From NCBI GenBank assembly GCA_028293765.1, contig JAQGOG010000065.1, positions 1 through 38,793 on the forward strand: DNA of 38,793 nucleotides, given 5' to 3'. Position 1 is the stretch's first letter, and the number at the start of each line of letters is the position of its first letter. The notes below the pieces were generated by a model. It was given only the letters and a program-made list of their open reading frames with translations. It searched no databases and was not told the origin of the DNA. Source of the DNA: Gammaproteobacteria bacterium (GTDB lineage Bacteria > Pseudomonadota > Gammaproteobacteria > Steroidobacterales > Steroidobacteraceae). Positions 1 through 9,835 of this stretch are shown here, piece by piece. The translations under genes were made by a program, and so were the position numbers.

Positions 1-1314
<1,314 letters not shown>

Positions 1315-1446
1315 GAGTAAACCTTACAGGAGCCCATGCGTCACCGCCCTCCTTCCTCACCAGCCATTGGAACTCGCGTTCCTTGCGGGCTCCGTAGAGC
1401 CCCGCCGCGGGTCGTGGAGACTCGCGGCCCCGCTCCATGAAATGGA

Positions 1447-1559
1447 GGCAGCTCGCACCAGCTCTGGCTCCGGCACCCGACATCGACGCTGCCGCTGCTG
1501 CCTTCCGGCCCTGACGGGATTCACGACTAGTCGTCGCGGAGAAGCCGATGCGAGCCACC
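1447..1559 (-). ncRNA. ffs: 4.5S signal recognition particle RNA (bacterial small SRP RNA)
   Basis: RNA scaffold of the bacterial signal recognition particle; it binds Ffh and guides membrane-protein ribosomes to FtsY. On the minus strand the conserved apical segment GTCAGGGCCGGAAGGCAGCA lies at about 1497-1516, matching the SRP domain IV loop (GGTCAGGTCCGGAAGGAAGC in E. coli). The ends are set by a perfect terminal helix with wobble pairs: GGTGGCTCGCA (1559-1549) pairs with TGCGAGCTGCC (1457-1447). That gives about 113 nucleotides, close to the 114 of E. coli. It stands between the M20 peptidase gene and dnaX, on the dnaX strand. The ends are estimated from pairing only. Ffh, its partner, is encoded at 34725-36086. 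Confidence 0.93.
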
Positions 1560-1870
1560 ATTGACGGGCTCGCAACTTGACGTGGCAGAGGATGGGGTCC
1601 GATCGCCAGTCCCTCAATCCTCCGGTCGCCACATCCGGCAAGTGGATCCGGCCATAGGCCTGCCCCACCCCCAATTGCGGGCGGCGATCCTACCACACCG
1701 GTGCCGCCACGAGGCTCGGGACACGGGCGACCTCCGGAGCGCCGGCCCGCCACTCCTGGCCCCCAGCGCTGACCGGCCACCGCGCCGCTGATGCCCGATG
1801 TCAAAGCAGCGCCGCCGCTCATCCAAATGGCGGCACCCGCACCGTGCCACGCCCCCCAGCGCCTCGGCCC
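1560..1870. other. 311-base gap with no recognised gene
   Basis: Lies between the 4.5S RNA and the stop codon of the M20 peptidase. Open frames here have no recognisable domain, so I call none of them. It should contain the ffs promoter on the minus strand, but I see no convincing -35/-10 pair. Confidence 0.5.
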
Positions 1871-3391
1871 TCACCACCTGAGGTCGGTTAGCAGCCCAGC
1901 GTAAATCTCAATGCCATCCCACAGGTTCTGCAGGCGCAGATTCTCGTTCGCACCGTGCTGGTTGTTGTCGTAATTGGCCAGCGGCACGCCGACGATCGGC
2001 ATGTCCAGGGCAGCGGCGAAGGTGTGCATGGGCACGCTGCCGCCGAGCATGGGGATGCGCAGCACCGGTCCACCAACAGCGCGCTCTATCGAGGCGACCA
2101 CCGCCTTCGTCGCCGGCGCGTCCATGCTGGCGCGGTAGCCGGGATAGTCCAGGCTCCACTCAGCCTTCACCAGCCTGGGATGGGCCGCGCGCGTGGCGGC
2201 GTCGGGATCTCGGTTAACCACCTCCCATCCATGGGCTCGCAGAAAGGCCTCAGTGCGCTCGCGGACCCGCTCGGGTGTTTGGTCTGGGACCAGGCGGAAG
2301 TCGATGGAAGCGCGGGCCTCGGTAGAGATGACATTGGCAGCGACCTCGCCGACGTCCCCAACGCGAATGCCGCGCACATTCAGTGCCGGGCGGGCAATGG
2401 AATTGGCCAGCCGCTCGGAGCCCTCGGTGCGACCCAGCGCCAGCTCCTGCTTCAACCCGGCCTCCACGTCAGGAAGCGCGGCCAGAGCGGCAGCCTCGGC
2501 AGGGGTCAGCGCCCGCACGTCATCGTAGAATCCCGAGATAAGGATATGCCCCTCCTCGTCGCGTAAGGCGTCGAGCAGGTGCGTAAGGGTCACCGCGGGG
2601 TTGGGGGCCCAGTTCCCGTAGTGGCCGCTGTGCAGCGGCCGCGACGGGCCGTAGACAGTCAGCTCGAGACCCGCGACGCCGCGCGCACCGAAGAAGACCT
2701 GCATCTGTCCCGATGCGTGGCGAGGCCCATCGCTGAGCACGAAGACGTCGCCCTTCAGCAGCTCCCGGTTCGGACGCAGGATGTCGGCAAGGTGATGGGA
2801 GCCCTGCTCTTCCTCGCCCTCGTAGAAGACTTTGATGTTCACCGTTGGCGATCGCCCGGCGGCCTTCAGGGCGTCCAGCGCGGTGAGCATGGCCTGGATG
2901 GGCGCCTTGTCGTCGCTGGAGGAGCGGCCATAGATCCGCCACTCCGGATCGATCTTCGCAGCGGCACGCCAGTCGACGTCGTGAGAATCCGCCGCCCGGG
3001 TGCCGACGCGGACCACCGGCGTCCAGGGCTGCGTGCGCCATTCCGGCTGCGCCGCCGGTTGGCCATCGTAGTGAGCGTAGAAGACCAGAGTCCGCCGAGC
3101 GCCGGCGGCCTTCAACTCGCCGAAGATGGCAGGCGGCGTGCCCGGGCCAGCCGAGAGCAATCGCGCGGCGAAACCCCGCCGGTTCAGCGCCTGGGTGATC
3201 GCGGCGGCGTTGCCCTCGACGTCCGCGACGTTGGTGGCCACATTTCGCATCGCCACCAGCGCGGAGAACTCCTCGAGGATCTCTTTCTCGTGCGCCGCTC
3301 GATAGTTGCGCACTTGGTCGCGCACCGCCGCCGCCTGCACACCGCTCAGCATCAGCAGCATGGTGGCGAGACCGCTCAACAGGCGCCCCAT
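1871..3391 (-). CDS. Secreted M20 family zinc metallopeptidase
   Basis: Predicted exported dipeptidase/carboxypeptidase-type hydrolase of the M20/M25/M40 family, using two zinc ions. The start chosen is ATG 3391 (506 aa) because GGAG stands 4 bases upstream; a TTG at 3412 would add seven residues. Residues 1-22 form a signal peptide ending near GVQAAA. Seen: the metal-binding AHYD at about 106-109, the bridging-aspartate region YGRSSSDDKAP near 154-164, the catalytic glutamates in YEGEEEQGS near 190, and a C-terminal histidine in NQHGANE. Length is normal for the family and looks like the CNDP-type branch. It is followed on the same strand by ffs and dnaX. The exact substrate cannot be read from the sequence; peptide uptake or turnover is likely. 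Confidence 0.88.
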   Translation of the reverse strand: MGRLLSGLATMLLMLSGVQAAAVRDQVRNYRAAHEKEILEEFSALVAMRNVATNVADVEGNAAAITQALNRRGFAARLLSAGPGTPPAIFGELKAAGARRTLVFYAHYDGQPAAQPEWRTQPWTPVVRVGTRAADSHDVDWRAAAKIDPEWRIYGRSSSDDKAPIQAMLTALDALKAAGRSPTVNIKVFYEGEEEQGSHHLADILRPNRELLKGDVFVLSDGPRHASGQMQVFFGARGVAGLELTVYGPSRPLHSGHYGNWAPNPAVTLTHLLDALRDEEGHILISGFYDDVRALTPAEAAALAALPDVEAGLKQELALGRTEGSERLANSIARPALNVRGIRVGDVGEVAANVISTEARASIDFRLVPDQTPERVRERTEAFLRAHGWEVVNRDPDAATRAAHPRLVKAEWSLDYPGYRASMDAPATKAVVASIERAVGGPVLRIPMLGGSVPMHTFAAALDMPIVGVPLANYDNNQHGANENLRLQNLWDGIEIYAGLLTDLRW

Positions 3392-3497
3392 CGATCTCCG
3401 TTCAGTCAACAATATATGGTGCTCCTATGCGGCCGCGAAGTGATGGTGAATTTCTTACTACTACAATGTCGGTACGCCGACGCTACCGGCAAGGGCC

Positions 3498-5489
3498 TTA
3501 AGGCGACACACGCCTCAGCACCGCCGAATTGCGTTCATCGTCATTGATGATGCGATAGAACTGTTTGAGCTCTTCCGCCTTGCTGACCGGCACACTGAGG
3601 TCTTGGATCGCGAAGCTGCGCGTATAACGCAATGTGCGACCGACCAGCTCGCTCTTGCTGCGGTAGGACGCGAAGCCGTCGTCGACACTGACCGGAGGGG
3701 GCAACTCGTCCACCTCATACCCGGGCGGCAACGCAATCTCGAACACATCCGTGTCGCTCTCGGGCCCCTCGAATTCGATGGCGTACTGCCGTGGCTCGGG
3801 GGTTTCGAGCAGGCCGCTCGATTTGCTGCCCAGGACGCGCGGCCGGACCAACAGCAGATTGCCGGCTAACTTCGCGTAACCTTCGACCTCCACCGTGTAC
3901 TTCCATTCGAAGGGCTGCTCCGGCAGCCGCGCATTCACTGTGCTCGCCTTCAGGATGAGGAACGTGCCGAAGGCAGCGGCGGCGACGGCTTCCACCGGCT
4001 TGATCTGGTCGGTCTCCTGAGTCGCGAAGCGCAGCGCATAGCGTTCGGCTGCAGCCTCGTCGCCCAGGCGGACCTCGTGCACGTCGCCACGCAGCGTGCC
4101 CTGTTCGTCCAGGGTCAGCGCCGCAGTTCGATTCACCGCGTTCGATGCCGCGGGCAGGTGGGGAAGCTCAACCAATTCACCACCATCGGCGGTCACCAGC
4201 ATTCCGTAGCTGGCCTGCAGCGGGCCGGCCAGACGGCCGAATGGAGTGAGGGAGTCAGTGGGATCGAAGAACAGAATCCTGCCGAGCTTCGGGTGCGACT
4301 CCCGCGCGAGCAGTGTTGGATCCTCGAGACCGCCGGGGAGCGCAATGGCGAGAATGGCATGATTGAAGGCCAGATTGGGCGGCGTCGTCGCGGTAATAGA
4401 GCCCCGCTCGGTATTGACGATGACGTAGTAGGAGTCGACACCAATTTCCTTCAGCATCGTGCTCAGCAACGTCACTTTGTCCTTACAGTCGCCGAAACGA
4501 TGGGCAAACACCTCCGCGGCAGGATGCGGCTGGTAACCGCCGAGACCCAATTCGATGGCCACGTAACGGATGTCGTTCTGAACGAAGCTTGCCAACGCCT
4601 GCACCTTCGCCAGCAGAGTGGGCGCGGACGACGTCAACGCGACGACTTTCTGTTTGATCTCGGGCGATGCGTCCCGCCGGCCGCGTGTGAGATTCAGATA
4701 CCACTCGCCCATCTGGCGCCAGCTCTGTATTCCCGGTTCCTGCCCGTCTGGCGGCGACAGCGCGACGATCATCCTGCCGGTGACCCCGCGCCACGGCGGC
4801 ATGTTCTGCTCGACACGGGCCGCTGCAACATCGCTGACCACCCACTGCCACTGGTTATTCCCCGTTGCGGTGGGCGCCTGCTCCGCGTGATTGAGCCAAG
4901 TCGTTTTGTACGCCCAGCCGGAAGGCAACTGCAGGGTGTAACGCGCCTCACGAACGGGCACCGTATCCTGGAATTCCCATTCATCAGCCATGACGTAGGG
5001 TTTCTGCTCTTCCTCCACCTCGTAGCCGACGATACTGCCCGGCACGGTCGCCGGAATGCGCAGCAGCCGGGTGCGAATGTCGGACATCAGCTCGCCGTTC
5101 TCCACCCCAATCACGGAGGACTCCAACGCATCCTTCTCGTTGACCGCATAGTCCTTGCCCGCCGTGGGAATGCACCAGGCGCGCAGGCCGATGACACGGG
5201 TCTGTCCGTCGAGGTCGACCCGGACCACGCCGCGCCCTGCACCATCCGGCCGGAGGATTCTGAAGGCTTTGCGGGTCAGCCGGCGGATCTGCTTATCGGG
5301 CAGAATCGTCAGGACCCTTTCAGAGTATAGAAGCACCGCGGTTGTCTTCTCATCGTGTGCCGGCAATGGCGCAGCGACTTGCGCGTGCATCCACGAAGGG
5401 GCATCGGCGGCGAGAGCCACGCTCCCGCCGATGAGATTGCAGACCGTCAACAGGCTACACATCGACCGGACGAACCACGGCGCAGGCAT
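3498..5489 (-). CDS. Exported DUF3857/transglutaminase-like protein, catalytic triad intact
   Basis: A 663-residue exported protein with an N-terminal DUF3857 region (about 50-250) and a transglutaminase/protease-like core (about 290-410), followed by a C-terminal beta-rich region. The start is ATG 5489, one base after the TAG stop (5493-5491) of the upstream paralogue; residues 1-27 look like a signal peptide. The core keeps all three thiol-enzyme residues: Cys335 in FGDCKDK, His377 in FNHAIL and Asp409 in FFDPTD. The family is common in Bacteroidetes and Proteobacteria and its substrate is mostly unknown; peptide-bond cleavage or crosslinking in the envelope is a guess. It almost certainly shares a transcript with the inactive copy just upstream. 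Confidence 0.85.
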   Translation of the reverse strand: MPAPWFVRSMCSLLTVCNLIGGSVALAADAPSWMHAQVAAPLPAHDEKTTAVLLYSERVLTILPDKQIRRLTRKAFRILRPDGAGRGVVRVDLDGQTRVIGLRAWCIPTAGKDYAVNEKDALESSVIGVENGELMSDIRTRLLRIPATVPGSIVGYEVEEEQKPYVMADEWEFQDTVPVREARYTLQLPSGWAYKTTWLNHAEQAPTATGNNQWQWVVSDVAAARVEQNMPPWRGVTGRMIVALSPPDGQEPGIQSWRQMGEWYLNLTRGRRDASPEIKQKVVALTSSAPTLLAKVQALASFVQNDIRYVAIELGLGGYQPHPAAEVFAHRFGDCKDKVTLLSTMLKEIGVDSYYVIVNTERGSITATTPPNLAFNHAILAIALPGGLEDPTLLARESHPKLGRILFFDPTDSLTPFGRLAGPLQASYGMLVTADGGELVELPHLPAASNAVNRTAALTLDEQGTLRGDVHEVRLGDEAAAERYALRFATQETDQIKPVEAVAAAAFGTFLILKASTVNARLPEQPFEWKYTVEVEGYAKLAGNLLLVRPRVLGSKSSGLLETPEPRQYAIEFEGPESDTDVFEIALPPGYEVDELPPPVSVDDGFASYRSKSELVGRTLRYTRSFAIQDLSVPVSKAEELKQFYRIINDDERNSAVLRRVSP

Positions 5490-5490
5490 G

Positions 5491-7470
5491 CTAGTGCGGC
5501 GCCTGTATTCTGCCCGGCGCAACGACCACCTGCTCCTCGTCCGCCGTGCGAACTGCCCGAAAGAAATCTCGCAATGGCCGATAATACTTGACCTCCACAT
5601 AGGACAGATTGAACGCGAGCTCGCGCTTCACGTGCAGCGCCCCATTCCGCTTCTCGGCCGCCATGTCGTACCTGAGCGTGCTGCCGGCGACGCTTTGAGG
5701 CTGCGGAACACTGTTCACCAGCCAGCCAGCGGGCAGACCGATGGTCACGTCGTCCTCGCTCTCGTAGGGAAAAGAGAAATACAGCGGATGAATTCGCGCG
5801 GCGTGCTCGAATGTGTGTTTCTCGCCGCCGCCGAACAGACCGACTGCCAGAAGCTGACGCTGGCCGGCCGCTGCCGCCCACCCGGGAACCGTCAGATCGT
5901 ATACGGCTGTCAGCGTCGGCTCGGAACTGCTCCAGTCCGGCGTGTTGGTGAGAACGACATCGATGCCGGTCGGAACGTCGGACTGCAGCTCGTACTCCAG
6001 AAATTGTTTGCGTTCGGTATCGTCCTCGCCACGCTCCTCGAGCCGGCGCGTCAGGGCCTCCAACCCCGTGTAGGTGACCGTCACTTTTCCGGCAAGCGTT
6101 CCATTCGCAGTCAAGTGCAGATCTGCTTTGCGCACGATGCGCGACTGCGCCGCAGCCGGCAGAGGTGTGGTGACCCAACTGCCACCGCCCTTGTCGAGCC
6201 GTAACCCGGCGACTCGGGTTTTATTCCAGGGCAGCATGCCAAAAGGCGCAAAGGGGGTCCCAGGGTCGAGATAGAGCTCCTGGCCGTCGAGCTTCACCAC
6301 CACGATGACCGCACTGAGATCGGCCGGGTTCATCATGCCCGGATTGAAAAAATGCAGATTGCGGGGGGCCACCAGAACCGGATCGGCCTCAATACCGGCT
6401 GCACGGGCCAGCGCCAGAAACGTCCACGTGATCTGCAGGTGATCGCCGGAGCCTTGAGCCCAGAGCTGCTCCACGTTCTTTACGACCTTCTGCTCGTCGC
6501 GTTCCAGTTCCTGTTCCGTCTTCGGCCGCTCGTACGATGTATTGCGCAGCTGTTGGACCCGGGCGTAGATTTTTCGCGCCTTCAGCTCAGCGGAGTCGCC
6601 CGGCGCCACGAGCTGCGCGACTGTCTGCGCGACGTAGCGCGGCCTGTCGGTGAAGTCCCTCGCGAGCCCGTAGCACTGTTTGCCGAATTTCTTCCAGAAG
6701 TCGGCGGGATCTTTCTCCACAGTCGTGCCCGCGACGTAGATGAAGTCCACACGCTGCTTCAGTTCATCCACAGGCGGCATGAACTCTTCGGTCACGAAGG
6801 CAGGGACGTCATGGGTTTCCAACCGGATCGCACCGTGCGCCGTCTTAGGCGGCTCCGTCCCTTCAGGCAGACCCGCCGGCCAACTAAAACGCAATGCGAA
6901 GCTGCGGTAGGGATCGAGCGAGAATTTCGCGTAGCGGGTGAAGAGGTCCTCGCTCAGTATCCAATGGGAGTTGAATACAAAGCCGCGCGCGAGCCGATGC
7001 CGGTACCTGTACTCGATGATGCTGCCCACTTGAACGTCAGGCAGGGTAAAGGCCTTCGCCAGTAACTTCACGCCCCGGGTCTGGAGGATCGGCTTCTCGT
7101 AGATAGTACCGTCGAAGGTCGCGATGCTGCCATCGGGCCGGATCGTGCGCGCCTCGATGTCCCGAATACTCTCGTTGTTCTTCTCGAACGGAATTTCGAC
7201 GTCGCCGTACTTGCGGCCCTCGTCGGTGAGGATCTTGATTCGGGCGTAGTAGGTCTCGTCGGGGACGTTATCGTCCCGATCGACCTGGCGATATAGGTAG
7301 ATGGCGGGCGCCGCCGGAGCTTTTGGCTCGCTGTTCATCCGCAGATCGTCCGGCCCGACGGGCAGCCAATCCGCGGCCCGCACCGGGAGCACCGCGGTAC
7401 ACGCGGCAAGCACACCGAGGCATCGTAGGACCGACGCCCGGCGAAAGACCGGCTGAGACGCCCCTGTCAT
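5491..7470 (-). CDS. Exported DUF3857 protein with degenerate transglutaminase core
   Basis: A 659-residue paralogue of the downstream gene, with the same plan: signal peptide (1-32), DUF3857 (about 55-250), transglutaminase-like core (about 290-410) and a C-terminal beta-rich part. At the place where the neighbour reads GDCKDK this protein reads GSGDHLQITW, so the catalytic Cys is His344; the triad His is replaced near Ser386, while Asp402 (LDPGT) remains. It is therefore probably not a thiol enzyme and may act as a binding or regulatory partner. ATG 7470 is the first gene of the pair; tRNA-Ser lies 92 bases upstream on the same strand. The one-base gap to the next gene suggests coupled translation. 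Confidence 0.83.
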   Translation of the reverse strand: MTGASQPVFRRASVLRCLGVLAACTAVLPVRAADWLPVGPDDLRMNSEPKAPAAPAIYLYRQVDRDDNVPDETYYARIKILTDEGRKYGDVEIPFEKNNESIRDIEARTIRPDGSIATFDGTIYEKPILQTRGVKLLAKAFTLPDVQVGSIIEYRYRHRLARGFVFNSHWILSEDLFTRYAKFSLDPYRSFALRFSWPAGLPEGTEPPKTAHGAIRLETHDVPAFVTEEFMPPVDELKQRVDFIYVAGTTVEKDPADFWKKFGKQCYGLARDFTDRPRYVAQTVAQLVAPGDSAELKARKIYARVQQLRNTSYERPKTEQELERDEQKVVKNVEQLWAQGSGDHLQITWTFLALARAAGIEADPVLVAPRNLHFFNPGMMNPADLSAVIVVVKLDGQELYLDPGTPFAPFGMLPWNKTRVAGLRLDKGGGSWVTTPLPAAAQSRIVRKADLHLTANGTLAGKVTVTYTGLEALTRRLEERGEDDTERKQFLEYELQSDVPTGIDVVLTNTPDWSSSEPTLTAVYDLTVPGWAAAAGQRQLLAVGLFGGGEKHTFEHAARIHPLYFSFPYESEDDVTIGLPAGWLVNSVPQPQSVAGSTLRYDMAAEKRNGALHVKRELAFNLSYVEVKYYRPLRDFFRAVRTADEEQVVVAPGRIQAPH

Positions 7471-7562
7471 CGTTATTGTCGTCAGTCCGCCCCACCGCTC
7501 CGGCCGAGCTTTCGATAATTATGGCTGACGGGGGTGAGACCGTCGAGGCGCAAAGGCCGAGG

Positions 7563-7654
7563 TGGCGGAGAGGGTGGGATTCGAACCCACGAACACCCGT
7601 TAAGATGTTACTGGAATTCCAGTCCAGCGCCTTCGACCGCTCGGCCACCTCTCC
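7563..7654 (-). tRNA. tRNA-Ser (anticodon GGA)
   Basis: Ninety-two bases on the minus strand with the 3' CCA encoded. The acceptor stem GGAGAGG pairs with CCTCTCC. The anticodon stem CTGGA/TCCAG holds a seven-base loop with GGA, reading UCC and UCU serine codons. A long class II variable arm follows, as expected for serine, and the T arm has GTTCGAATC. Short open frames on the other strand here with a WDSNPR-type peptide are shadows of this tRNA. Confidence 0.97.
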
Positions 7655-7757
7655 AATCAATAAGTTACGAGCACTTTCTTGAGCGCGCCGTAGGTCGGCG
7701 GTCGCCCGACAAAAAAGGGTCGCGAATGATAGTGCATGCCGCCGCGGGCCGCACCTC

Positions 7758-8057
7758 TCACGCTTGCGGGGCGACCGGCTTCGCCACCTTGAACGAAGGC
7801 GGCTGATCGAGGCACGGATCCTTGCCCTTCCGCGATGGTGGCGGCGGGTCCTTGAGCTCCGGGACGTGCAGTGCATTCGTCGTATCGGGCGCGTCGAGGC
7901 CGGTCGGAATCCGTAGCGGCGGGACGCTTTTCGCGGCCGCATACGGCTGCACCTTGTGGCACGAGTTGCTCGAGGACCTGAGCGACTTGAAAGGGTGGCA
8001 CCCCGAGAGCGCGAGCAACGCGGCCACACCCAGTCCCCACCCCAGCGCAAATTTCAT
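7758..8057 (-). CDS. Short BamC-like outer-membrane lipoprotein (lasso region only)
   Basis: A 99-residue lipoprotein directly downstream of dapA, the place held by bamC (nlpB) in E. coli. A type II signal peptide ends in LALSGC, with Cys20 as the lipidated residue. From Tyr39 to Pro66 the spacing Tyr, Leu+9, Pro+12, Gly+14, Pro+18, hydrophobic+26, Pro+27 matches, as I recall it, the unstructured N-terminal segment of E. coli BamC that wraps around BamD. The two helix-grip domains of BamC are absent: the frame stops after about 80 mature residues and a tRNA gene follows. ATG 8057 has AAAGG seven bases upstream; an ATG at 8081 overlapping the dapA stop (ATGA) is an alternative. Assignment as BamC-like is inference from position and pattern. 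Confidence 0.72.
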   Translation of the reverse strand: MKFALGWGLGVAALLALSGCHPFKSLRSSSNSCHKVQPYAAAKSVPPLRIPTGLDAPDTTNALHVPELKDPPPPSRKGKDPCLDQPPSFKVAKPVAPQA

Positions 8058-8077
8058 TGTTAAGCCTTTTACAAAAG

Positions 8078-8956
8078 TCATTGCAGTGCCCCGGCCCCGC
8101 GCAGAGCGGCCAGCAAAGCCGGCTGACAGGCCGCCGACAGCGGCGTGAGCGGCAAGCGGATGCCGTCCCCCATCATTCCCATGCGTGCGAGCGCCCACTT
8201 CGCCGGGATCGGATTCGCCTCGACGAACAGCTCTCGATGCAACGCAACGAGCGGTGCGTCCAGCTCCTCCGCCGCCGCATGATCGCCACGCAAGCCGGCA
8301 GCAACCATGTTCGCCATAGCTCTCGGAGCCACATTCGCCGTCACGGAGATCACGCCCCGCGCACCTGCCTGAACAGCCTGCCGTGCGGTGGCGTCGTCTC
8401 CGCTCAGAACCACGAAATCCTTCCGGCATGCGGCGACAAGCTCGCGCACCCGTCCCGGCTCCGCTACGGCCTCTTTGACTGACACGATACCGTGAAGTTG
8501 CGACAGGCGCCCGACCGTCACCGGCAGCATGTCCACCGCCGTACGTGATGGGACGTTATATAAAATCACCGGCTTGCGCGCGGCCGCCGCAGTTGCAGCG
8601 AAATGCTGGTACAGCCCCTCTTGCGTGGGGCGGTTGTAAGCGGGCGTGACGATGAGAAGCGCATCGACCGGCAACTCCGAGAGCCAACCGACGCGTTCGA
8701 CCGTCCCCGCGGTGCTGCTCGTGCCCGCGCCGACGATGACCGGGATGCGGCGCCGCGCCTGCGAGCAGGCGCGCACCGTCAGTTCACGTAGCTCCGAATC
8801 GCGCAAGGTAGCCGATTCACCCGTGGTGCCCCCAACGACGATGCCGCTCGTGCCGTTCGACAGATGAAAATCTAGGAGTCGCGTCCACGCATCGAAATCG
8901 ACGCTGCCGTCAAGCCCCATGGGCGTGACGATGGCTACCAGACTGCCTGAAAACAT
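8078..8956 (-). CDS. dapA: 4-hydroxy-tetrahydrodipicolinate synthase
   Basis: First committed enzyme of lysine and diaminopimelate synthesis: it condenses pyruvate with aspartate semialdehyde in the cytoplasm. The 292-residue length is normal. Seen: the GGTTGES substrate loop near residue 43, the YNVPSRT motif with the catalytic Tyr near 132, and the Schiff-base lysine in the SVKEA motif near 160. ATG 8956 has GGAA seven bases upstream. The stop codon overlaps a possible ATG of the following lipoprotein gene. Its divergent neighbour is gcvR, as in E. coli. Confidence 0.96.
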   Translation of the reverse strand: MFSGSLVAIVTPMGLDGSVDFDAWTRLLDFHLSNGTSGIVVGGTTGESATLRDSELRELTVRACSQARRRIPVIVGAGTSSTAGTVERVGWLSELPVDALLIVTPAYNRPTQEGLYQHFAATAAAARKPVILYNVPSRTAVDMLPVTVGRLSQLHGIVSVKEAVAEPGRVRELVAACRKDFVVLSGDDATARQAVQAGARGVISVTANVAPRAMANMVAAGLRGDHAAAEELDAPLVALHRELFVEANPIPAKWALARMGMMGDGIRLPLTPLSAACQPALLAALRGAGALQ

Positions 8957-9024
8957 GCAAAATTCCGCATCGTGCCCAAAAGAGCGTGCGATGTTACGAG
9001 CCGGTGCTCGGACTAAGCAAGCAT

Positions 9025-9075
9025 CGGGGTGGGCGGACTTGAATTATCGTCACCCCGACCCGAGCCCACCGCCGC
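9025..9075. promoter_or_regulatory. Overlapping inverted repeats between dapA and gcvR
   Basis: CGGGGTG (9025-9031) pairs perfectly with CACCCCG (9051-9057), while GTGGGC starting inside the first arm can instead pair with GCCCAC at 9064-9069, so the two hairpins exclude each other. On the minus strand this would be the dapA leader; on the plus strand it lies upstream of gcvR. No riboswitch class is recognised. Confidence 0.3.
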
Positions 9076-9198
9076 CTGAAAACGGCACTGTGCACGCAGT
9101 TCAATAATATACAGTCCGGCGCCCACGGCGGTCGCAACCCGGCGTCGCTCCCGGTACACTCCGCGCGATCACAAGCAAACTCCACAGCCTACTCAAAG

Positions 9199-9729
9199 AT
9201 GAAGCAGCACCTGGCCGTTTCGGCGATCGGTAGCGACCGCACAGGGATGGTCCATGAGCTGACCCGTGTCATTAGCGAATGCGGCGGAAACATCAGCGAA
9301 AGCCGGATGGCCAGCCTCGGCACGGAATTCGCCATGCTGCTGCTCGTGTCCGGCAACTGGCACGCGCTCGCGAAGCTCGAAACCGAGCTCAAGCGCCTCG
9401 CCGAGACGAACAGCCTCAGCATCCACCTGAAGCGGACCGAGCCGCGCGCGGCGCGCACGGACATGCTGCCCTACTCGATCGATGTAGTCTGCCTCGATCA
9501 GAACGGCATCGTGTCGGGACTGTCCGGTTTCTTCTCGACCCGCGGCATAGATATTGCGGAGGTCTCCACCCGTAGCTATCCGGCCGCGCACACGGGAGCC
9601 CCGATGTTCTCCGTGCAGATGATAGTGAACGTGCCGAGCCGCATCCACGTGGCGCACTTGCGCGAAGAGTTCATGGAGTTCTGCGATTCGTTGAACCTGG
9701 ATGCGATCCTCGAACCGGTGAAGTCGTAG
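9199..9729 (+). CDS. gcvR: Glycine cleavage system transcriptional repressor GcvR
   Basis: A 176-residue protein made of two ACT-type ligand-binding domains (about 5-80 and 90-170) with no DNA-binding domain. In E. coli GcvR binds GcvA and, without glycine, holds the gcvTHP operon off; glycine releases it. Seen here: the N-terminal segment AIGSDRTGMVHELTRVIS, typical of GcvR-family ACT domains, and a second ACT start at SIDVVCLDQNGIVSGLSG. The gcvR-bcp order and the divergent dapA match E. coli. The ribosome site before ATG 9199 is weak. Confidence 0.9.
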   Translation: MKQHLAVSAIGSDRTGMVHELTRVISECGGNISESRMASLGTEFAMLLLVSGNWHALAKLETELKRLAETNSLSIHLKRTEPRAARTDMLPYSIDVVCLDQNGIVSGLSGFFSTRGIDIAEVSTRSYPAAHTGAPMFSVQMIVNVPSRIHVAHLREEFMEFCDSLNLDAILEPVKS

Positions 9730-9755
9730 CGAGCCATGGAACGGCCTCTTCATGG

Positions 9756-9833
9756 CGCGAAGCGCCCTATGCTCACGAGCTTCGCGGCGCCGTGCTACGG
9801 TCTTCGCGAAGCGAGTGGGAGGTTGCGCGAAGC
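9756..9833. repeat. Four copies of an 8-base CGCGAAGC motif in front of bcp
   Basis: CGCGAAGC occurs at 9756-9763, 9805-9812 and 9826-9833, and inverted (GCTTCGCG) at 9779-9786, so the copies are spaced 21-26 bases apart. The third copy sits in a perfect palindrome CTTCGCGAAG (9802-9811). The first and last copies extend to GCGCGAAGCGC. The block fills most of the gap between gcvR and bcp. Function is unknown. Confidence 0.55.
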
Positions 9834-9835
9834 GC

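Noticed and set aside
7323..7806. Plus-strand small open frames with WDSNPR-type peptides
   Set aside because: These are the well-known false proteins produced by reading across a tRNA gene (tRNA-Ser here).
7657..8040. Alternative minus-strand frame over the short lipoprotein
   Set aside because: No signal peptide or domain; the overlapping frame has a clear lipobox and BamC-like spacing.
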